In this document: positions 33,721 through 47,050 of the stretch, in pieces
Position numbering within the stretch: position 1 is the first letter of the stretch
Layout: the number at the start of each line of letters is the position of its first letter
DNA from: Callorhinus ursinus
Taxonomy: Eukaryota > Chordata > Mammalia > Carnivora > Otariidae
NCBI RefSeq assembly: GCF_003265705.1
Contig: NW_020313057.1
Span: 1,128,699-1,192,698 of the forward strand
DNA: 64,000 nt
Direction: 5' to 3'
Translations under genes and position numbers: made by a program
The notes under the pieces: model-generated
What the model was told of the DNA's origin: nothing
Seen by the model: the letters and a program-made list of their open reading frames with translations, nothing else
Database searches by the model: none

Positions 33721-35540
33721 GTTGCTACCTACACAGCATGACTCTCACTAAGAATTTGGAGATGAGCATGAAAAAGAAAGAAAAAAAGAACATTAATCCA
33801 TGTAGTGCAACATATGACTCATCACACAGTTTTAAGTCTGATTTTAAAAATTATACTAAGCAACTGTGTGCCCTCCCTGCTGAAGTTATGCTTGCTTTTC
33901 TGAAATAACGTAATATGTTTAAAACGTTGGACCAACTAACTCGCAGTGACTGGCTTTGAAAAATTAGTCTAGGGGTTCACTTTGGAATTACATTATTTTC
34001 AGAACTTGGCTTTCAGAAAGTGAAGAAGGCCAAAAACAAAACAAAACAAATAAACAAACAAAAAACACCAGAGGAAAGAATATGTAATGAAATCTTCTCC
34101 ACCTGATATTATTCAGGCAAAGAAAAAGAATGGGAAGAACATGGCAAGGGGGTAGTGATGGTGAGATCCAGGGAACCAAAAAGGTGACAGTCCTAAGAGC
34201 AAATAAGCTTACAACAGGGAGTACAGGTAGAAGTCTGAAGAGAAGAATCCCAGACATGAAAGGTAAGAAGAATATGTGTAAATGCGAAGAGAAGCTCACT
34301 GAAGTAGAAAATGGGCAAGAGAGCTCTCTTGAAGGATAAAATGGTTTTCTTATTTTATGCCTGCCTCTAAGGATCTTTTCAATGAGAGTCCCGAAAGAAT
34401 AAAGAAATGGTATTTGTGAAAAGCATCCTGAGGTATTTCTGAAGAATAGTACCAGATAAATCCAAGGTGTTAGTAGAGATCGTACTGGTGCAGATTACAA
34501 AGGAGAGCAAATGTCAAAGGATAGAGGCACGTGCACAGAGATAGCTTATTTGTAACCACAGAATCCAGCTGCATTTCCAGACTGTCACCATCAGGTTTGC
34601 AAAGGTGGTTACAAATCACTTTGCAAGTTGAAATTGTAGCTTAAAAGTTAGATTAGCAGGATCATGCTGTCACAGGGCAAGTATAAGCTAAGTCAGTGGA
34701 AATGTCCCCTTTGCTCACCATTATATTTTACGGACTTTGTGACCAATTTTTATTTTTCTTAAACATAAGGGAAGTTCTGTACTTGTCAATGCACAGTTAT
34801 CTGGCTTCAGGTTAAACAGCAAGTGTTAGACTAGAAGAAGCAGTGGGTGTGAAGCCTTTCAACTTTTGGAGTTAGAAATTCAACATTGTGAACAGATGTC
34901 TGAGTTAGATTTCTGAGAAAATGGGGTGAAGGGCCCCTGAGAGGACCAGCTTCTGACATGGGAGAAGCAGGAATATCCACTCGGCCCTAACACGGGGGGG
35001 CAGAGTCTCAGGAGCCCGAATCTCTTGACTGGAGACTGCCCAGTGGGGTGGTGGGGGAGACTCCCAGGGCCTAGAGACCCACCACCCTGCTGAACAGTCA
35101 AGAGCTTGAAGATGGAGGACAGTGGCTTCTCTCTGCCGCTGTGATTCCCACAGCTCCCCCTCTGTGATCTCTTTACACCCTCCCACACTTGCCAGATGCC
35201 ACTGTAACAACACAGCACAGTACTCCCTCTGTGTGTGCACTGCTCCTCAAAGCCCAGAACCTTCCCCCACCACCCTCCCTGACAACCCACCAACTGCACC
35301 CTGGGCACACTCCCTCTTCACCAGTCCCCTGACACTATCTTCCCCCAAACCTCTCTTGCCTTTGGTCAGCTCAGGGATCAACTGCAAATTTTGCCTCTTT
35401 TCAATCCTGTAAATTGAGTCTTTGGAACAGGAGGCCACTGTATCTATCTATAGGAGGTACAAGAAGCCTGGCAGGTCCATTGCCAGGAGCTCCAGCGTAT
35501 TCTGACATTCCTATCCCTCCATTTGCAGCCACTGCTTGAG
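33721..35540. other. Non-coding sequence with a GC-richer block
   Basis: 33721-34860 is AT-rich and unique, with an (ACAAA)n-like run at about 34033-34070. 34870-35460 is distinctly C/G-rich, with overlapping open frames on both strands (34880-35308 and 34905-35240 minus; 35122-35412 plus), which is what base composition alone produces. I recognise no protein, splice pattern or repeat there. Confidence 0.45.
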
Positions 35541-35544
35541 AGAA

Positions 35545-35690
35545 TATGGCACTTAAAACCAGGAGTTAGGAAGTCTGGATTCTCCCCTAAATTGGCTACT
35601 ACCTGGTTTTGCGAGCACGGAAAAGTCACTAAGCTTATCTCCTATCCCTTTCGACTACGACATTCTATAATTCCCAATTTCTCCTGCCCA
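35545..35690 (+). mobile_element. MIR-like fragment
   Basis: 'ccaggagttaggaagtctgg', 'ttggctactacctgg' and 'aaagtcactaagcttatctc' follow MIR order (lesion in each block). Weak. Confidence 0.45.
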
Positions 35691-35807
35691 AGCTGTCTCT
35701 CCCCTCTCTGTCATTACCTTGTTACCTGAGTGGACTGGTCACAGAATGGGGACCTGCCCTGTGCTTGCCCACCCATCACCTGGTTTACTGAGCACCCTCT
35801 TAGTCTT

Positions 35808-35990
35808 TTCAGTAATATTTTTTTTGAGTGCAAACTAGGTGATGGACCTAATTTCTGGGTTTAAATTAATAAGCAAAATCATGGTATTTTCTTTCTTCCA
35901 AGAGCTTAGAGTTTAATGTGAGTGAGACAGACAATAAAGAAACACACAAAAAATGTTAAAAATTCTAAAATGCAAAGCTCTGTGAGTGAA
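35808..35990 (-). mobile_element. L2 3' end fragment, antisense
   Basis: 'gagtgcaaactaggtgatgg', 'cttccaagagcttagagt' and 'agacagacaataaagaaac' match the reverse-complemented L2 3' end in order. Confidence 0.7.
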
Positions 35991-37853
35991 TCACACACAT
36001 TAGAAATCTTTTCTTATTCCCATATCATTTTCTGAAACTCAAGCTGCAGATCTTGTTGTGTCATGTAAATTGGCCTTGAGTTTGAGATCCAGATAACCCT
36101 GGCACTTTCAGATTGCAGAATCTGCATTTACACAGCTATGGTCTTGGGAAAGACTGTAAAGATCAGAAGTTCATGAGAAGGCTGAGTGGGCCTGTGAATG
36201 TCCCTTAGGTTTCCTGAATGTTCAAAAACATATTACGTGTGGGACACTGTTTAGAAATAGGTACAGGCCTATAATTCTCCCTCTCTCTCTTTTTCTCTCT
36301 CTCATACTTTAAAATGCATTTATGAATAATGTATCCCATTTAGTTTGACTTCGTAGTGCATACACTCAAGGTTTCCAGTTTCTGGAAGCTCTGAGAAATA
36401 AATTGTACGTTGGCACTTTAAGAGGCCCTCATTAACTCCTCGTTCAGGAGAAGAAAGGAAAACGTTCAGAGAAGCAGGATAGCTGGAACCAGTGAATGGG
36501 ATCCAAACAGCACCCAAGGCCAGTTTGTTTCTGTAGGCTGTTTGAGTAGCTGGTTCGCATAGCACTTTTAAATGATTCCCTGACTATGGGAAATTCGTGG
36601 TAAAAACCGTAACTTGGTCCGGGCTTTGCTGCTGGGTCATTACAGACCAGGAGCCTTGTAGTGTGGAGGTGGTATCTTGCAAGTCAACAGCAAGAGAAGG
36701 GAATTGAAGAGCTCTGAGGGGCTGGTTCCTAGGCACACAAGAGAAAGATTCCCTGGAAAATGCTCCAGAAATTTGCGGGAATTCTTTGAGGTGAGCAAAT
36801 TTCTGGAAATGAGGAAGTATAACCTTGTTTTGTTGTTACAGGCTGCTGAGGCAGGAGATTTTTGGTGTAGATAAAGTTTCCTCCTTCTTCCCCTAATTCC
36901 TCTCCAGTATGTTTGGGAAAGGCCTTGTTATCAACTCCCCCTTGACTGAGTACGGTTTTGTAATTTCGCCAAGGTCACAGAACAGTCTTGGGATGTAAGC
37001 CTTTTCTCCTGAGGTGCCATGTGATCTCTCCTACAACGTGGTACGTCCTTCCTAATAATTAAACCGGTGTTGGGAAGGTGGACAGGCTCCATGGAATTAA
37101 AGCTACAAAATGCTTTTCCAAATTCTTCCATTATGCTTTGTAGTCAAATCAAACTGCTGTTCATTTGGAGACGAAGGATGCAGTGTTCTCAGTCCTGTTC
37201 CCTGTGGATGAGTCGCTATGGATCACAGAATAGCACAGCTGATGTTAATGGTTGCTTATCACCCTGCAGCTTCTCAAATAGCCTGTAGGTTTGGCATGAG
37301 AGCCCTTGGGTGTGAAAATTTAGGTTCTCTGTTAGATTGTATTAAAGCTCTAAGACCATGTCCCATGGTGATTTCAGATTCCTTTAGATGCATGAGCTCC
37401 TGAAAGTTAGGGGGTGTGAGGACTCCATCACAAACAGACATGGGCAATTCTGCCAGTGGACTGGAAAGAAAAAGCGAACAATGTAATATGCTCTACAAAT
37501 TCATAGTCCAAGTCTCTGAAGATAAGCAAACCCAATCAGCTACCAGGCTTTTCGTTAACTTTGATTCACTGCTTATTTATTGATTTAATTCTATTACCAC
37601 TTGTTAGCAGTCATAGGCACCAACGACTAAAGAAAATCTTACGGGAAAAAGCACTTAAAGGAGAGAGATTTTGATACAGAAGTTTCTTACATCACCTCCA
37701 TTATTTGATTTTCTTTTTTTGAAAAATGGAATACCCCAATCTACCTCTCAAAAGATGTATTTTTGGACCATTGCTGTTGGATCAAATATAATTACATTTG
37801 ATCTCAGGAATTTGTAATAATAGAAGAGCCAGTTTGAACTTGTTATTTGTCTT
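35991..37853. other. Non-coding unique sequence
   Basis: No recognised repeat or gene. A CT-rich run lies at 36280-36302. Small open frames (36320-36565 minus, 36931-37131 minus, 37067-37288 plus) have no features that would support coding. Confidence 0.5.
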
Positions 37854-37870
37854 AAGATCCAAATGGTTTG

Positions 37871-38071
37871 GGGGCACCTGGGTGGCTCAGTCGGTTAAGC
37901 ATCTGCCTTTGGCTCAGGTCATGATCCCAGGGTCCTGGGATGGAGCCCCGCGTCGGGCTCCCTGCTCAGCAGGGAGTCTGCTTCTCCCTCTCCCTCTGCC
38001 CTACCACATCCCCTGCTTGTGAGCACACACTCTCTCTCTCTGTGTCAAATAAATAAATAAATTAAAAAAAA
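37871..38071 (+). mobile_element. Can-SINE (SINEC)
   Basis: Head 'ggggcacctgggtggctcag', body 'cagggtcctgggatggagc', CT/AC-rich part and AAATA tail. TSD of 17 bp, perfect: aagatccaaatggtttg at 37854-37870 and 38072-38088. Confidence 0.98.
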
Positions 38072-38088
38072 AAGATCCAAATGGTTTG

Positions 38089-38589
38089 TTAATTGTGTTA
38101 ATAGCGAGAGCAGAAGGATAATTCTTAAGCTAGGTAAGATTTTCAATTTTCCAAGCACTTTTAGACACAGATATATGTCCCTTGCCATGTGTTTACTGAT
38201 ACACCTTATTTGTTGATTGCCAATCTGTGAAAAGACAGTTGATCTTGAAAAAGATACAGTAAGCTTTATTGTCTCCTTCCTTCATCTTTCTCTCTTATCG
38301 CTCTCCCCTTAGAAGAATCAACACTCAAACCCCATGGCTTCTCAGAAGACCATTTGAAAACCACTTTGTAGTAATTTTCAGTGTTCTCAACACATGTTGC
38401 ACTTTACACTTAAAGTGCAATTCATGTTTTTGTTACAACCTATTGATCTGTTAACTGGAAGTCATCCAAGGCTGTTGAGTCTAATCCACGCCAGGTGTAA
38501 GACTGCAAGCTCTGGGAGGGCAGGAGTTCTGCTCCCCATGCCCCACACAGACTAATGTGGTGTCCTTGTAATAATGTTGCTATTTACCA
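38089..38589. other. Non-coding sequence, possible L2 3' trace
   Basis: Unique DNA; near 38495-38560, 'tgcaagctctgggagggcag' looks like the L2 3' end, too short to call firmly. Confidence 0.4.
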
Positions 38590-38835
38590 TGGTAATGACA
38601 GCTAAGACTTACATAGTTGGCTGTGTCCTAGGCACTCTTGTAAGCACTGGACACACATTAACACTCAGTTCTCAACAACCAGTGAAGCCAGTACTCTTAT
38701 CATCTATTTACAAGTGAGCAAACCCAGGCACTGTGAGGTTGAGTGACTGTTTGAAGGTCAGTAAGGGGCAGAGCAGGATTCAAGGCCAGGCAAGCTGGCA
38801 TCTGGACCTGCGCCCTTCACTGTCACAATAGACGG
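38590..38835 (-). mobile_element. MIR SINE, antisense
   Basis: 'tcctaggcactcttgtaagc', 'tcatctatttacaagtgagc', 'aacccaggcactgtgagg' and 'gcagagcaggattcaagg' match the reverse complement of MIR over nearly its whole length. Confidence 0.85.
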
Positions 38836-40594
38836 TCTCTCGGTGCACGAAAATAAAGTGGCACACCTTATGAGAAAATTTTATTTGATCTCAGCTCTTC
38901 CCTGACTGCTCCTCTATTTGCATGACATTTTTATACCTTTCTTAGAGCTTCTGCATATTTTACTTTATAATCAAGTTTTCAAATGACCAGGTTCTAAATC
39001 ACTACAAACCTTTCCATTTTTCCAAGAGCCGTGCTTTGCATTACTCATAAGTCAGATGCAATTTTTACTTACCTGATTTGGATGAGGTTGATGCTATTAG
39101 CTGACAGGCTGAAGGCTGTATTTACCAGTCTTTTCATGCTGTGGACAACATCACTTGTACATTTTCAGCTGGGTTATTCTCTAGTCTACAGAGCTTTACT
39201 GGCATAAAAAAAAGTGATCAACTCTAATGAGCAATTTGTACAGCTACTCATAGTTCTTTTTATTTAATGTTATAACTTTGCACTCTAAAGCTATTACAGT
39301 TGACGTATGAAAAAATAACACAATACCAGAGTTTGACATCCTAAAAAAAGCAAAACTCAAGACTGCTCCTCTGTTACTCTGAGCCTCCTCTAACTGCTTC
39401 CACCCCCAGTAATAATGGAAAGTGTTTGAACAGCACAAAAAATATGTAATCAGGTCACAAATGTACTTACACTGATCTTTCTTGTCAAGTGGCTATCTGT
39501 TGGGTAGAGGAGAAAAACAGATGGCAGCCAAGGGTATGAGTCAGGGACCACAAGACAGTGGAACTGGGAAAGGTGGGTGGGTGTGATAACTAATGTCAAC
39601 TTAGCTCCATTATGATTCTACCCAGCAAGGCCTGATCCTAGGTAATCTGTTGATATCTGTTATTTATGTCTTTGGTGTATAAATACAAAATATATGGTTT
39701 TTCAGGATCTCAGAACTTTAGAAAACTCTCTCTGATGACTAAGCCTCCTGTAAACTTCATCCATTTTGAAGACTCCTTTGAGTCACTGCTATATCTATCA
39801 TTGGGCCCCTCAGTCATGCTGACCACCCCAAAGCCTCTGCTGTGGGGTTACCTTGCCCATGGTGGGCTCCATAACAACCTCCCTGCCTTTTGCGTTAATG
39901 CCCATGCCTTATAAGAAACAGAACTATTAGTAAACTTCGTCTTCAGTTTTCCTGGCCATGCCCACTTGGGTATGTCGAAGGCATCTGAAATGAGCTCAGA
40001 GCCCTTTGTTCCAAGGCTTCCACCAGAGAGGGAACTGGAAAAGAGCTCATCTGCCTTCCATGTTGCTCTTAGCCAGTGTAACTGATGTCCTCAGGCCTGG
40101 GTTTCCAGCCCTGCACTGCAGATACCAAAGCATGTGTCTGCCTGCATCCCACTCTTAACTCTGTTGCTCTTTTTCTTCCTACTAACAACTGGAAGGGAGG
40201 GGCAGACATTTTTACCTTCCTCTTTTGGCCTGGGTGGGCTAATTCCCTAAATAGTATCCACCCTCTTCTAGAATTATGTCTTCTCTCCCTCCATTTCTGA
40301 AACTAAAGTGATAGACTGATTTGGGGGAGAGAGAAACCGGATTACTGTAAAGGAACATGAAATGGGAGATAATTAAAAGTAATGCTCCAGTTACAAATGT
40401 GTTTTAGCTAATAGAGGCATTTAAATACCATTTTTCAGCAGTAGATGCAATCAAAATTCGTTGATTCTGAAAATATATGGCAAGCAGTGAAAACTGTCAT
40501 TATTTTAAAACTATTAGTAAACAATATAGCTTTCAAAATAATAAATTTGGTATGATTTATTCTCAGTGCCTTCAAATCCTAGAATGTTAGAACT
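38836..40594. other. Non-coding unique sequence
   Basis: No gene recognised. 39570-39960 ('gtgataactaatgtcaactt' onward) has the feel of an old LTR or DNA element, but I cannot name it. Confidence 0.4.
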
Positions 40595-40715
40595 GTAAAA
40601 GGAAAGAACTAATATTTATTGAATGCCTGGTATGCTCTGGATAACTTTAGATGGTTACTTATATTATCTCATTTAACCACCTAATGAAACTTACAAACTT
40701 TTAAAACCTATTTGT
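40595..40715 (-). mobile_element. MIR fragment, antisense
   Basis: 'aatatttattgaatgcctgg', 'tatgctctggataactttag' and 'tattatctcatttaacc' fit the 3' side of MIR reversed. Confidence 0.55.
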
Positions 40716-40795
40716 TAGCATTCATAAAATTTTTAAATTACCTACTGAGGCAACCAGTAAGAAGACAAAAGATCAGGTTCAAAGAATGTTTTAGG

Positions 40796-40976
40796 GGGGT
40801 ACCTGGGTGGCTCAGATGGTTAAGCGTCTACCTTTGGCTCAGGTCACGATCTCAGGGCCTTGGGATCAAGCCCTGCGTCAGGCTCCCTGCTCAGCGGGAA
40901 GCCTGCTTCTCCCTCTACTGCTCGCCCTGCTTGTACTACTCTCTCTGTCGAACAAATAAATAAAATTAAAAAAAAA
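40796..40976 (+). mobile_element. Can-SINE (SINEC)
   Basis: Head 'ggggtacctgggtggctcag', body 'tcagggccttgggatcaagc', short tail 'aacaaataaataaaatt'. TSD of 15 bp, perfect: aaagaatgttttagg at 40781-40795 and 40977-40991. Confidence 0.98.
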
Positions 40977-40991
40977 AAAGAATGTTTTAGG

Positions 40992-42319
40992 AAAAGGGAT
41001 TTGTGAAGACAGAAGAGGTTTCTGCAAGTACAATTGCTAAATTAGATAAACCATTAGTTAACTTTCTACATCTTTCCAATTTCGGACGTTACCCTTTAGT
41101 TTTATTGGATTAGAATTAGCTGTGTTTTCATTAGCTGTGGAATATTAGTACAATATATAGTAGCAGAATTACATTTTCAGCAGGGCTATCAGAAAATGCT
41201 ACAACATAACAACAAGTTAAGTACTCATCATTTTGGCTCTTTGAGTTTGGAATGATATTTTATTTCAGACTCTCTCATGAACTGAGTAATGATCTCCTCA
41301 TTTTATTGATAAGGACACAAACACAGTAAAGAGAAATAACCTGATCAAGAATTTAGGGTTATGCCATTGGGAGACAACTCTTCGTGGATCTAGCATTTTT
41401 GCACGTGCTGTAGACAGAGTCTTTTGTTCTGGACCATCTTTTCAAAGATACTGTAATAGCAGGCAGACAACATCTCCTTCCAGAGCAAAAGTTGGACAAT
41501 TTCTTTGCCGCCTTATTGTGAAAGACTGGAGTTTGCTAAGCTCAGGGTCCCTCTCCCATAAGTCAGCACATGGAGGTATGCTTAGACCTTTTTGTATTGC
41601 CCTATAGGAACTGGGGGTTGAGGAACTGGGGCAAAACAATGATGATACTGTAGGTGCTGTTGTTAGTAAAACGTTGCCCTTTGTCTCTAATCCAGAAGTC
41701 TTGTGTCTTCTGGCAGCTTCCTTGAGATTGTGGAAGGTTAACTTGTTAGCTTGCACATAGGGTGGAATCTTAGGGGCTTTCACAGTTGCTGCCATCCACT
41801 GGTGGCCAGAACTAGAACTCAAGATTCTAAACTCCTGGCCTATATTCTTTTTGTTTTACCACGTCCAGCCCTAATTTCCCACCTCCCTCAATTTCTTGCC
41901 TTTGCATCTTTTTTTCTTGTTCTAGTACATCTAGAAATTCTAGACCACCTGTTTTCTCCTGACTTCAAAAGACCAATAATTTACCCGGGATAGGCTACTC
42001 ACCACCAAGCCTCTGAAAACTGTCCTTCACCTCTAACGCACTGGCTTCTCTTTGCTCTAGGAAAAAAATAGTCCATAAAACACTTAAAACTAATAACTCT
42101 TACTGTCCCACACTGGTAAGTTTAGTGATTTTCAACCAAGAATGCATGAGAACAATATTCCTCTAACTGGAATATATCAGAGGGTAGAAGAAAAGGAAGA
42201 AGGTATTACTTAAGCAAGGTTTCTCTTGATCTTAAATTGCTTAAGTCCTTTAGCCTAGGTGTCAGAATGAAAGCAAGGTCCTACTGGTATCTCATCCTTA
42301 CCGGCCCCACAGACCCAAG
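40992..42319. other. Non-coding unique sequence
   Basis: A weak antisense MIR trace may exist at 41285-41365. The 126-residue minus frame at 41442-41822 is Ser/Pro/Thr-rich and unlike any family I know. Otherwise nothing identifiable. Confidence 0.45.
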
Positions 42320-42640
42320 ATCTTCCTATCATGCTAATTAGAATACTTTATCTCCATTATAAAACACTTAGATGGCTCCCCACTCCCTCAGGGTAAAGTC
42401 CAAACTTCTTTATGTGTGGTGTAAGGCCCTTCTAGTCCACAGACTTCTTCCCTCAACTTCTTCCTTTCATTCACATCTGGCCTCATCACACTGAATCCCA
42501 GGCTGTTTGTAAACCTACTGAGCCCCTTTATGTCTCTATGCCTTTGTGTGGAAGTTCTTTCCTCTTCTTCCGCTGCCTATTTGCTACTTAATGTTCAGAG
42601 GAACTCTTCTTAGAAGGCTTCAATGAGTGTGGGTCCTCTC
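42320..42640 (+). mobile_element. L2 fragment (ORF2 C-terminal region)
   Basis: 'agatggctccccactccctc', 'agggtaaagtccaaacttc', 'gtaaggcccttctagtcc' and 'tctggcctcatcacactg' follow the L2 order for the region coding its C-terminus. This is a separate copy from the one at 23190-33720. Confidence 0.75.
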
Positions 42641-43744
42641 TCTCTGCCCCCACTGGGCTGAGCATTCCCCTCCACTCTGGCTCTTTCTTTGTGACCAAGT
42701 TGCCAAATTGCAGTATTTCCCAACTTATGTTTCCCCAAAATACCACAGACAATTCTGAGTGTTCAAGAGAGTAATGGTGTCCATTCAGCAATAAAATAAT
42801 TATTTAAGCTGTCAAACAGTAAAATAATTATCTAAGCTTTTTCTTTCCTTTAAAACTGATTCATTAGAGAGTTTCCGAGGATTGATGATCAAGAGAGGCA
42901 GTTCCTGATCAGTAACCATGACCAATTCGGATGTTTTAGAATTCGGCCAAACCCTACTACCCATCTTGTGGTAATAACCATTATACAACTCTAAATTATG
43001 TGCTTTTGTTAGGATAGGCTGTATATTGTTTAATTTAAATCCATTTAACAGGCTTGATAAATTATATGGAATACAAAGAAACCTGGTTTCAAAATCCAAT
43101 AAATTAACAGGGAGATACAAATGATGTGACATCTACAAATTTGCCTCAACATAAACTTTATCAGAACCATTAATCACACTCATGTGATCAAGTGTTTTAC
43201 ACTGAACTTTCAACAAAAACCAATACCCCAAATTCCAGTGTTAAAAAGGAGAAGCTATAGTGATGACTATTTCCAATTTGATTTTTATTTATTGGGAATT
43301 AAGACTATCCCCACTCACAATATGTTATTTACAGAAATGTACTTGCAAATAGGAGTCTGAAACCTGTTTTGTTTTTTTTTAAGCACAAAATGCAAAACTA
43401 TTGGGTATAAGATGGTGAAAACAATTTTGCCTTTTTAAATAGTGTTTACCATTTAGTTAAATTTTATATTGCATTTTAATATATGTTCTCAAACCAAACT
43501 TGTCATAATTAAATGTATGTGTTGACAGATAATGCTTTTTCTTGGGAAATTTAAAGTAAAATGAAACACTTGTGCCATGTGTTAAATGGAAAACAAGTCA
43601 AAATTTATCTGTACTTAGTTTGAATGTTATTGATTTTTTTTTTTTCCAGGTAGCTACATGATTTAATCCAGGTCTTTACTCAAAAGTCACATTTACAGTG
43701 AGGGCTTTCTGACCACTCAAATTTAAATTGCAAGACATGCCCTG
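42641..43744. other. Non-coding AT-rich sequence
   Basis: A 106-residue minus frame (42812-43132) contains QELPLLIINPRKLSNESVLK, which looks protein-like but matches no family I can name; it lacks any flanking gene signal. The rest is unique. Confidence 0.4.
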
Positions 43745-43980
43745 CCGTCCCTCCTCCAGTTGTCTTTCCATGGTTTAGTTTCTTCTTAGCACTTTCCACT
43801 CTCTTATATACTATACATTTTACTTAAAAATTTTATTATCTGTCTAACTTACCAGTTTATACCAGAGTATAAACTCCAGCGGGGCAGGGATCTTCTCTGT
43901 CATATGCACTATTGTATCCATGGTACCTAGAACAGCATCTGGCCTTTAGCAGGTGTTCAGTATATATTTTTGAAAATGTT
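43745..43980 (+). mobile_element. L2 3' end fragment
   Basis: 'agtataaactccagcggggc', 'agggatcttctctgtc', 'atccatggtacctagaacag' and 'catctggcctttagcagg' reproduce the L2 3' terminus in order, ending at 'cagtatatatttttgaa'. Confidence 0.85.
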
Positions 43981-46494
43981 ATAACTTCATAATATTTTTT
44001 AAATATACTGATCTAGCAGGAAACGTTTTCTACTCAGACACAATTGTGTATCATTTGCCATCATTAATATTTATACGTATTTTTATATTACCATCTTTGT
44101 GGGAGTTTATAGTGTTATATATTGCTTTCGAAGTGTAACAAACGGGGAAAAAAACTAGGAAAAGTGTGTGTTGTAAAGTTTGTCTTTAGACTGTGACTTT
44201 TTGTAGTTGATGCTACTTATTCATAACATTTTTTTCTTTGTTTCTCTAGTGTTGCTAGAACTCGGCTCATTGTTGATGCTCAAAAATAGTTACTGAATGA
44301 ATAAATGATAAAGTTTCAGAGCGGGCCAACATGAGTTAGTGTGAGAATGAATTCCCAGGGCACAGAGCCACAAGGCTACCCTCTGATACCTTTGCTATAA
44401 GCCTAATGTCTGACTGCACTTCTGTCACTGTGTCCAGAGGTCTCTCATTAGTCACTTCCTCAGTCTACTGTGAACTCTTTGTTCATTTCAATGCTACAGT
44501 CCCAATGTCAGTTGGAAATGTGGTCTTGAGCAGATTTGTCCCTTGCTGAGCATAGAAATTACTGGACTGGTGAGAGGTAGGAGGTGATGGTTAGTGGAAG
44601 TGTAAAGACAACTGGGGTAAACATGAGCAGAAATAAAATGGAAAATGAACACAAATTGACTGGAAAGTGGGCAGAAATACAATGGTTCTTTTTTGCTTAG
44701 GGAACTATAATTTGTACCAATCTCAGAGTGAAAAACGATAAGTGATTATAATTGTCTTGAGTTACAGTAGTTGCACTGACAAGGGTCAAGTCAGTGAGTC
44801 ACTCCATCTTTCCCATTATTTTTTTTTTTTACCTGCCCAGGACACAACTCCTATTGCTCTTAAAGAAAGGAAAAGACCCCAGTGCTCTCCTTTGTTTCTG
44901 AGAACACCTGTGATAGAGAGATTAAGAACACTATTTCAATGTGGATCACTGGTCTAAGCTTGAAAGAAGAGAGGGTGATTTTTGGAGGCTAATGAATATC
45001 ACCATTAGATGTTGGGCAGGTCAGATCCCTGTGTCTTGGAGCAGTCTTCACCTGTACTCCCACTGTAGAACTGTGGTAAGGATATATTCTAGTTAAAGGA
45101 ATATAATTTTGAAATTTCAGCATATAAATAGTGGACTGTTGACAGTAATCAGACTATTTATTTTCCTGGCAGGTTTGTTCTTTACAAGATTTCCCCTCAA
45201 CCTTGACCACACATTGTTTTCCACTCTCAACTGGACATCCTGGCATTAGGGCATTCATCCTGATTTTTTTTTTTTAATCTTTAGCACTGGCTACTTCTTT
45301 ATATAAAGACTTGTCTGCACAATGCTTTTTTCCAAATTCTCAAGGAGCATTGTGAGGGGGTAATTAAAGCAGTCTGTTTCTCCAGCACGTTCTGTCTGTT
45401 TTTTCTTTTCATTATTAGATGTGATGACACATTTGCCTGTGTGGCTTCCCACAGATGGCATAGAAATTTTGTGATCAAATGGTAAGAGTAAACCAACTGT
45501 CGTCTCAGATCACAGCTTACCATGTTGTTCCCCATGTGTAGGAATCTCACTTTAATAAAATGCTTGCTTCTTTTTAAAGTGGTATTACCTGGTATGCAGA
45601 AGATTTTAGAATGAAGTTCAAAACTGTGGAAAGGCAACTGAACGTCTAAGTTAAGAGCTAGTTGTTATGTCTTATGTTTTGATTCTGATACAAAAGTGAC
45701 TTAATGGAAATAATATGCCCACAGGAAAGTTGGTGATTAAAAAATAATATAAGTTAACTATGTTTATAAGAGAAGCAGAAATGACAGAGTTTGGGTTTTT
45801 CTTGAATCTTTGTGAATCGATAAAGAAATACCATGAACTTTGTTTGATTTTTAAATTTATATCCTACATAGGCACACAAACCTAGACTCTTAAGCAAGAC
45901 ACTTTTTTTTTTGTCTACCAAAAACTGAATAGAACAAAATGACTCCAGAAGGCAAAGAACTTTGTTAAAGTGGCTATTTTAACATTTGTTAGAATAAAGC
46001 TTAAAAATTAGCTTTGAGTTTCAGAGCTAAAGGCAGAGAGAGACTAACTATACATCATTTTGAATATAAGAAGTATGATGGCAACTTAGTGAGTTACCTT
46101 TCATTACAGGTGTTTTCCTTTTGTGTTTTGGCTGGAGGGTTAAGTCAGCAAAAGAGAAGAACCAAGCACTTATTGAGCATGAAAGTCACAGAAAATAGGC
46201 TGGGTTGGAATGGTAGTTAGGGGAAAAAGTAGAAGACAAAAGCTGCCTCACTGAGCGGTGAAGAGAAGAACTTTGGAGCTGAGAAGTTGGGAAATGGTCA
46301 TCCAAAGCAGGGGTTGGAAGAGTGAGTGTTCTCATCAGTGTCTGTGGTAGCTGCTCTGAAGTACAGATGGTTCAGGAGAAGGTACAGACTGGAAGGTTTC
46401 AGATCCTACGGCGTGTGACTCAGAATTATATCAAATAGTAATTGATAACACATGCCTAGTACAGTGGAAACAGAGGTTAAAAAATGCAATATTT
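43981..46494. other. Non-coding unique sequence
   Basis: No gene or solid repeat. Small L2/MIR-like end near 44260-44310 ('gttactgaatgaataaatg'). The 112-residue minus frame at 45299-45637 has no family resemblance. Poly-T runs at 44818-44830 and 45266-45276 may mark lost retroelement tails. Confidence 0.45.
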
Positions 46495-46615
46495 GAAATC
46501 CATGCTGAGATTCACCACTAAGTAGCATGTTGAGCTTTTGAATGAGTCCTGTAACCCCTCTGAAAATCAATTCCTAGGTGTGTGAAACAATAGCTGGATT
46601 AGGTGGACTGTCACC
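46495..46615 (+). mobile_element. MIR-like fragment
   Basis: 'gagattcaccactaagtagc', 'gagtcctgtaacccctctg' and 'caatagctggattagg' roughly fit the MIR core. Weak. Confidence 0.4.
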
Positions 46616-46864
46616 TACCCAGTAGTACAGAAGCTCTATAAATCCTTTTTGAACCCAGACTTGAAACTTGCTTTAATCTTCCTAGCTAATTTGTTATGTG
46701 CCATAATTAATGACAATTTGATAGGATCTTTGGATTAAAATAACAGTATAAATTCACTTGTCAGTATTATGTGGGGTCTCAACCATTGGGTTGAACAATT
46801 ACGGAGCCCTTGGACTTGGAGATTTGAAAAAGAAGTGTAATTGTTATCAAGTCTCTTGAGTTTC

Positions 46865-47050
46865 GACTAATCCAGACTCAAATCCCCACCTGTCCACAAC
46901 TACTTCTGTGATGTTGAGAAACAAACTTTACCTTTACTTTTGTCTCCTATAAATTGGGCAGTTCCTTTTACCTGGATCATGGGATTATTATGATTAAATG
47001 CAGCAATGCTGGTAGAATGTCTGGTTCATTATAAATGCTTGTTATTTTGA
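46865..47050 (+). mobile_element. MIR SINE
   Basis: 'gactcaaatccccacctgtcc', reading through 'actacttctgtgatgttgag', 'tgtctcctataaattggg' and 'gaatgtctggttcattataa', is a decayed sense MIR. Confidence 0.65.

Noticed and set aside
34880..35308. 142-residue minus-strand open frame
   Set aside because: Overlapped by another frame on the same strand and one on the other strand; explained by GC content. No splice or promoter signals that I trust.
42812..43132. 106-residue minus-strand open frame with a protein-like look
   Set aside because: No family resemblance, no neighbours and no start context; single open frames of this size occur by chance in AT-rich DNA.
45299..45637. 112-residue minus-strand open frame
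   Set aside because: Not recognised; no supporting signal. Treated as chance.
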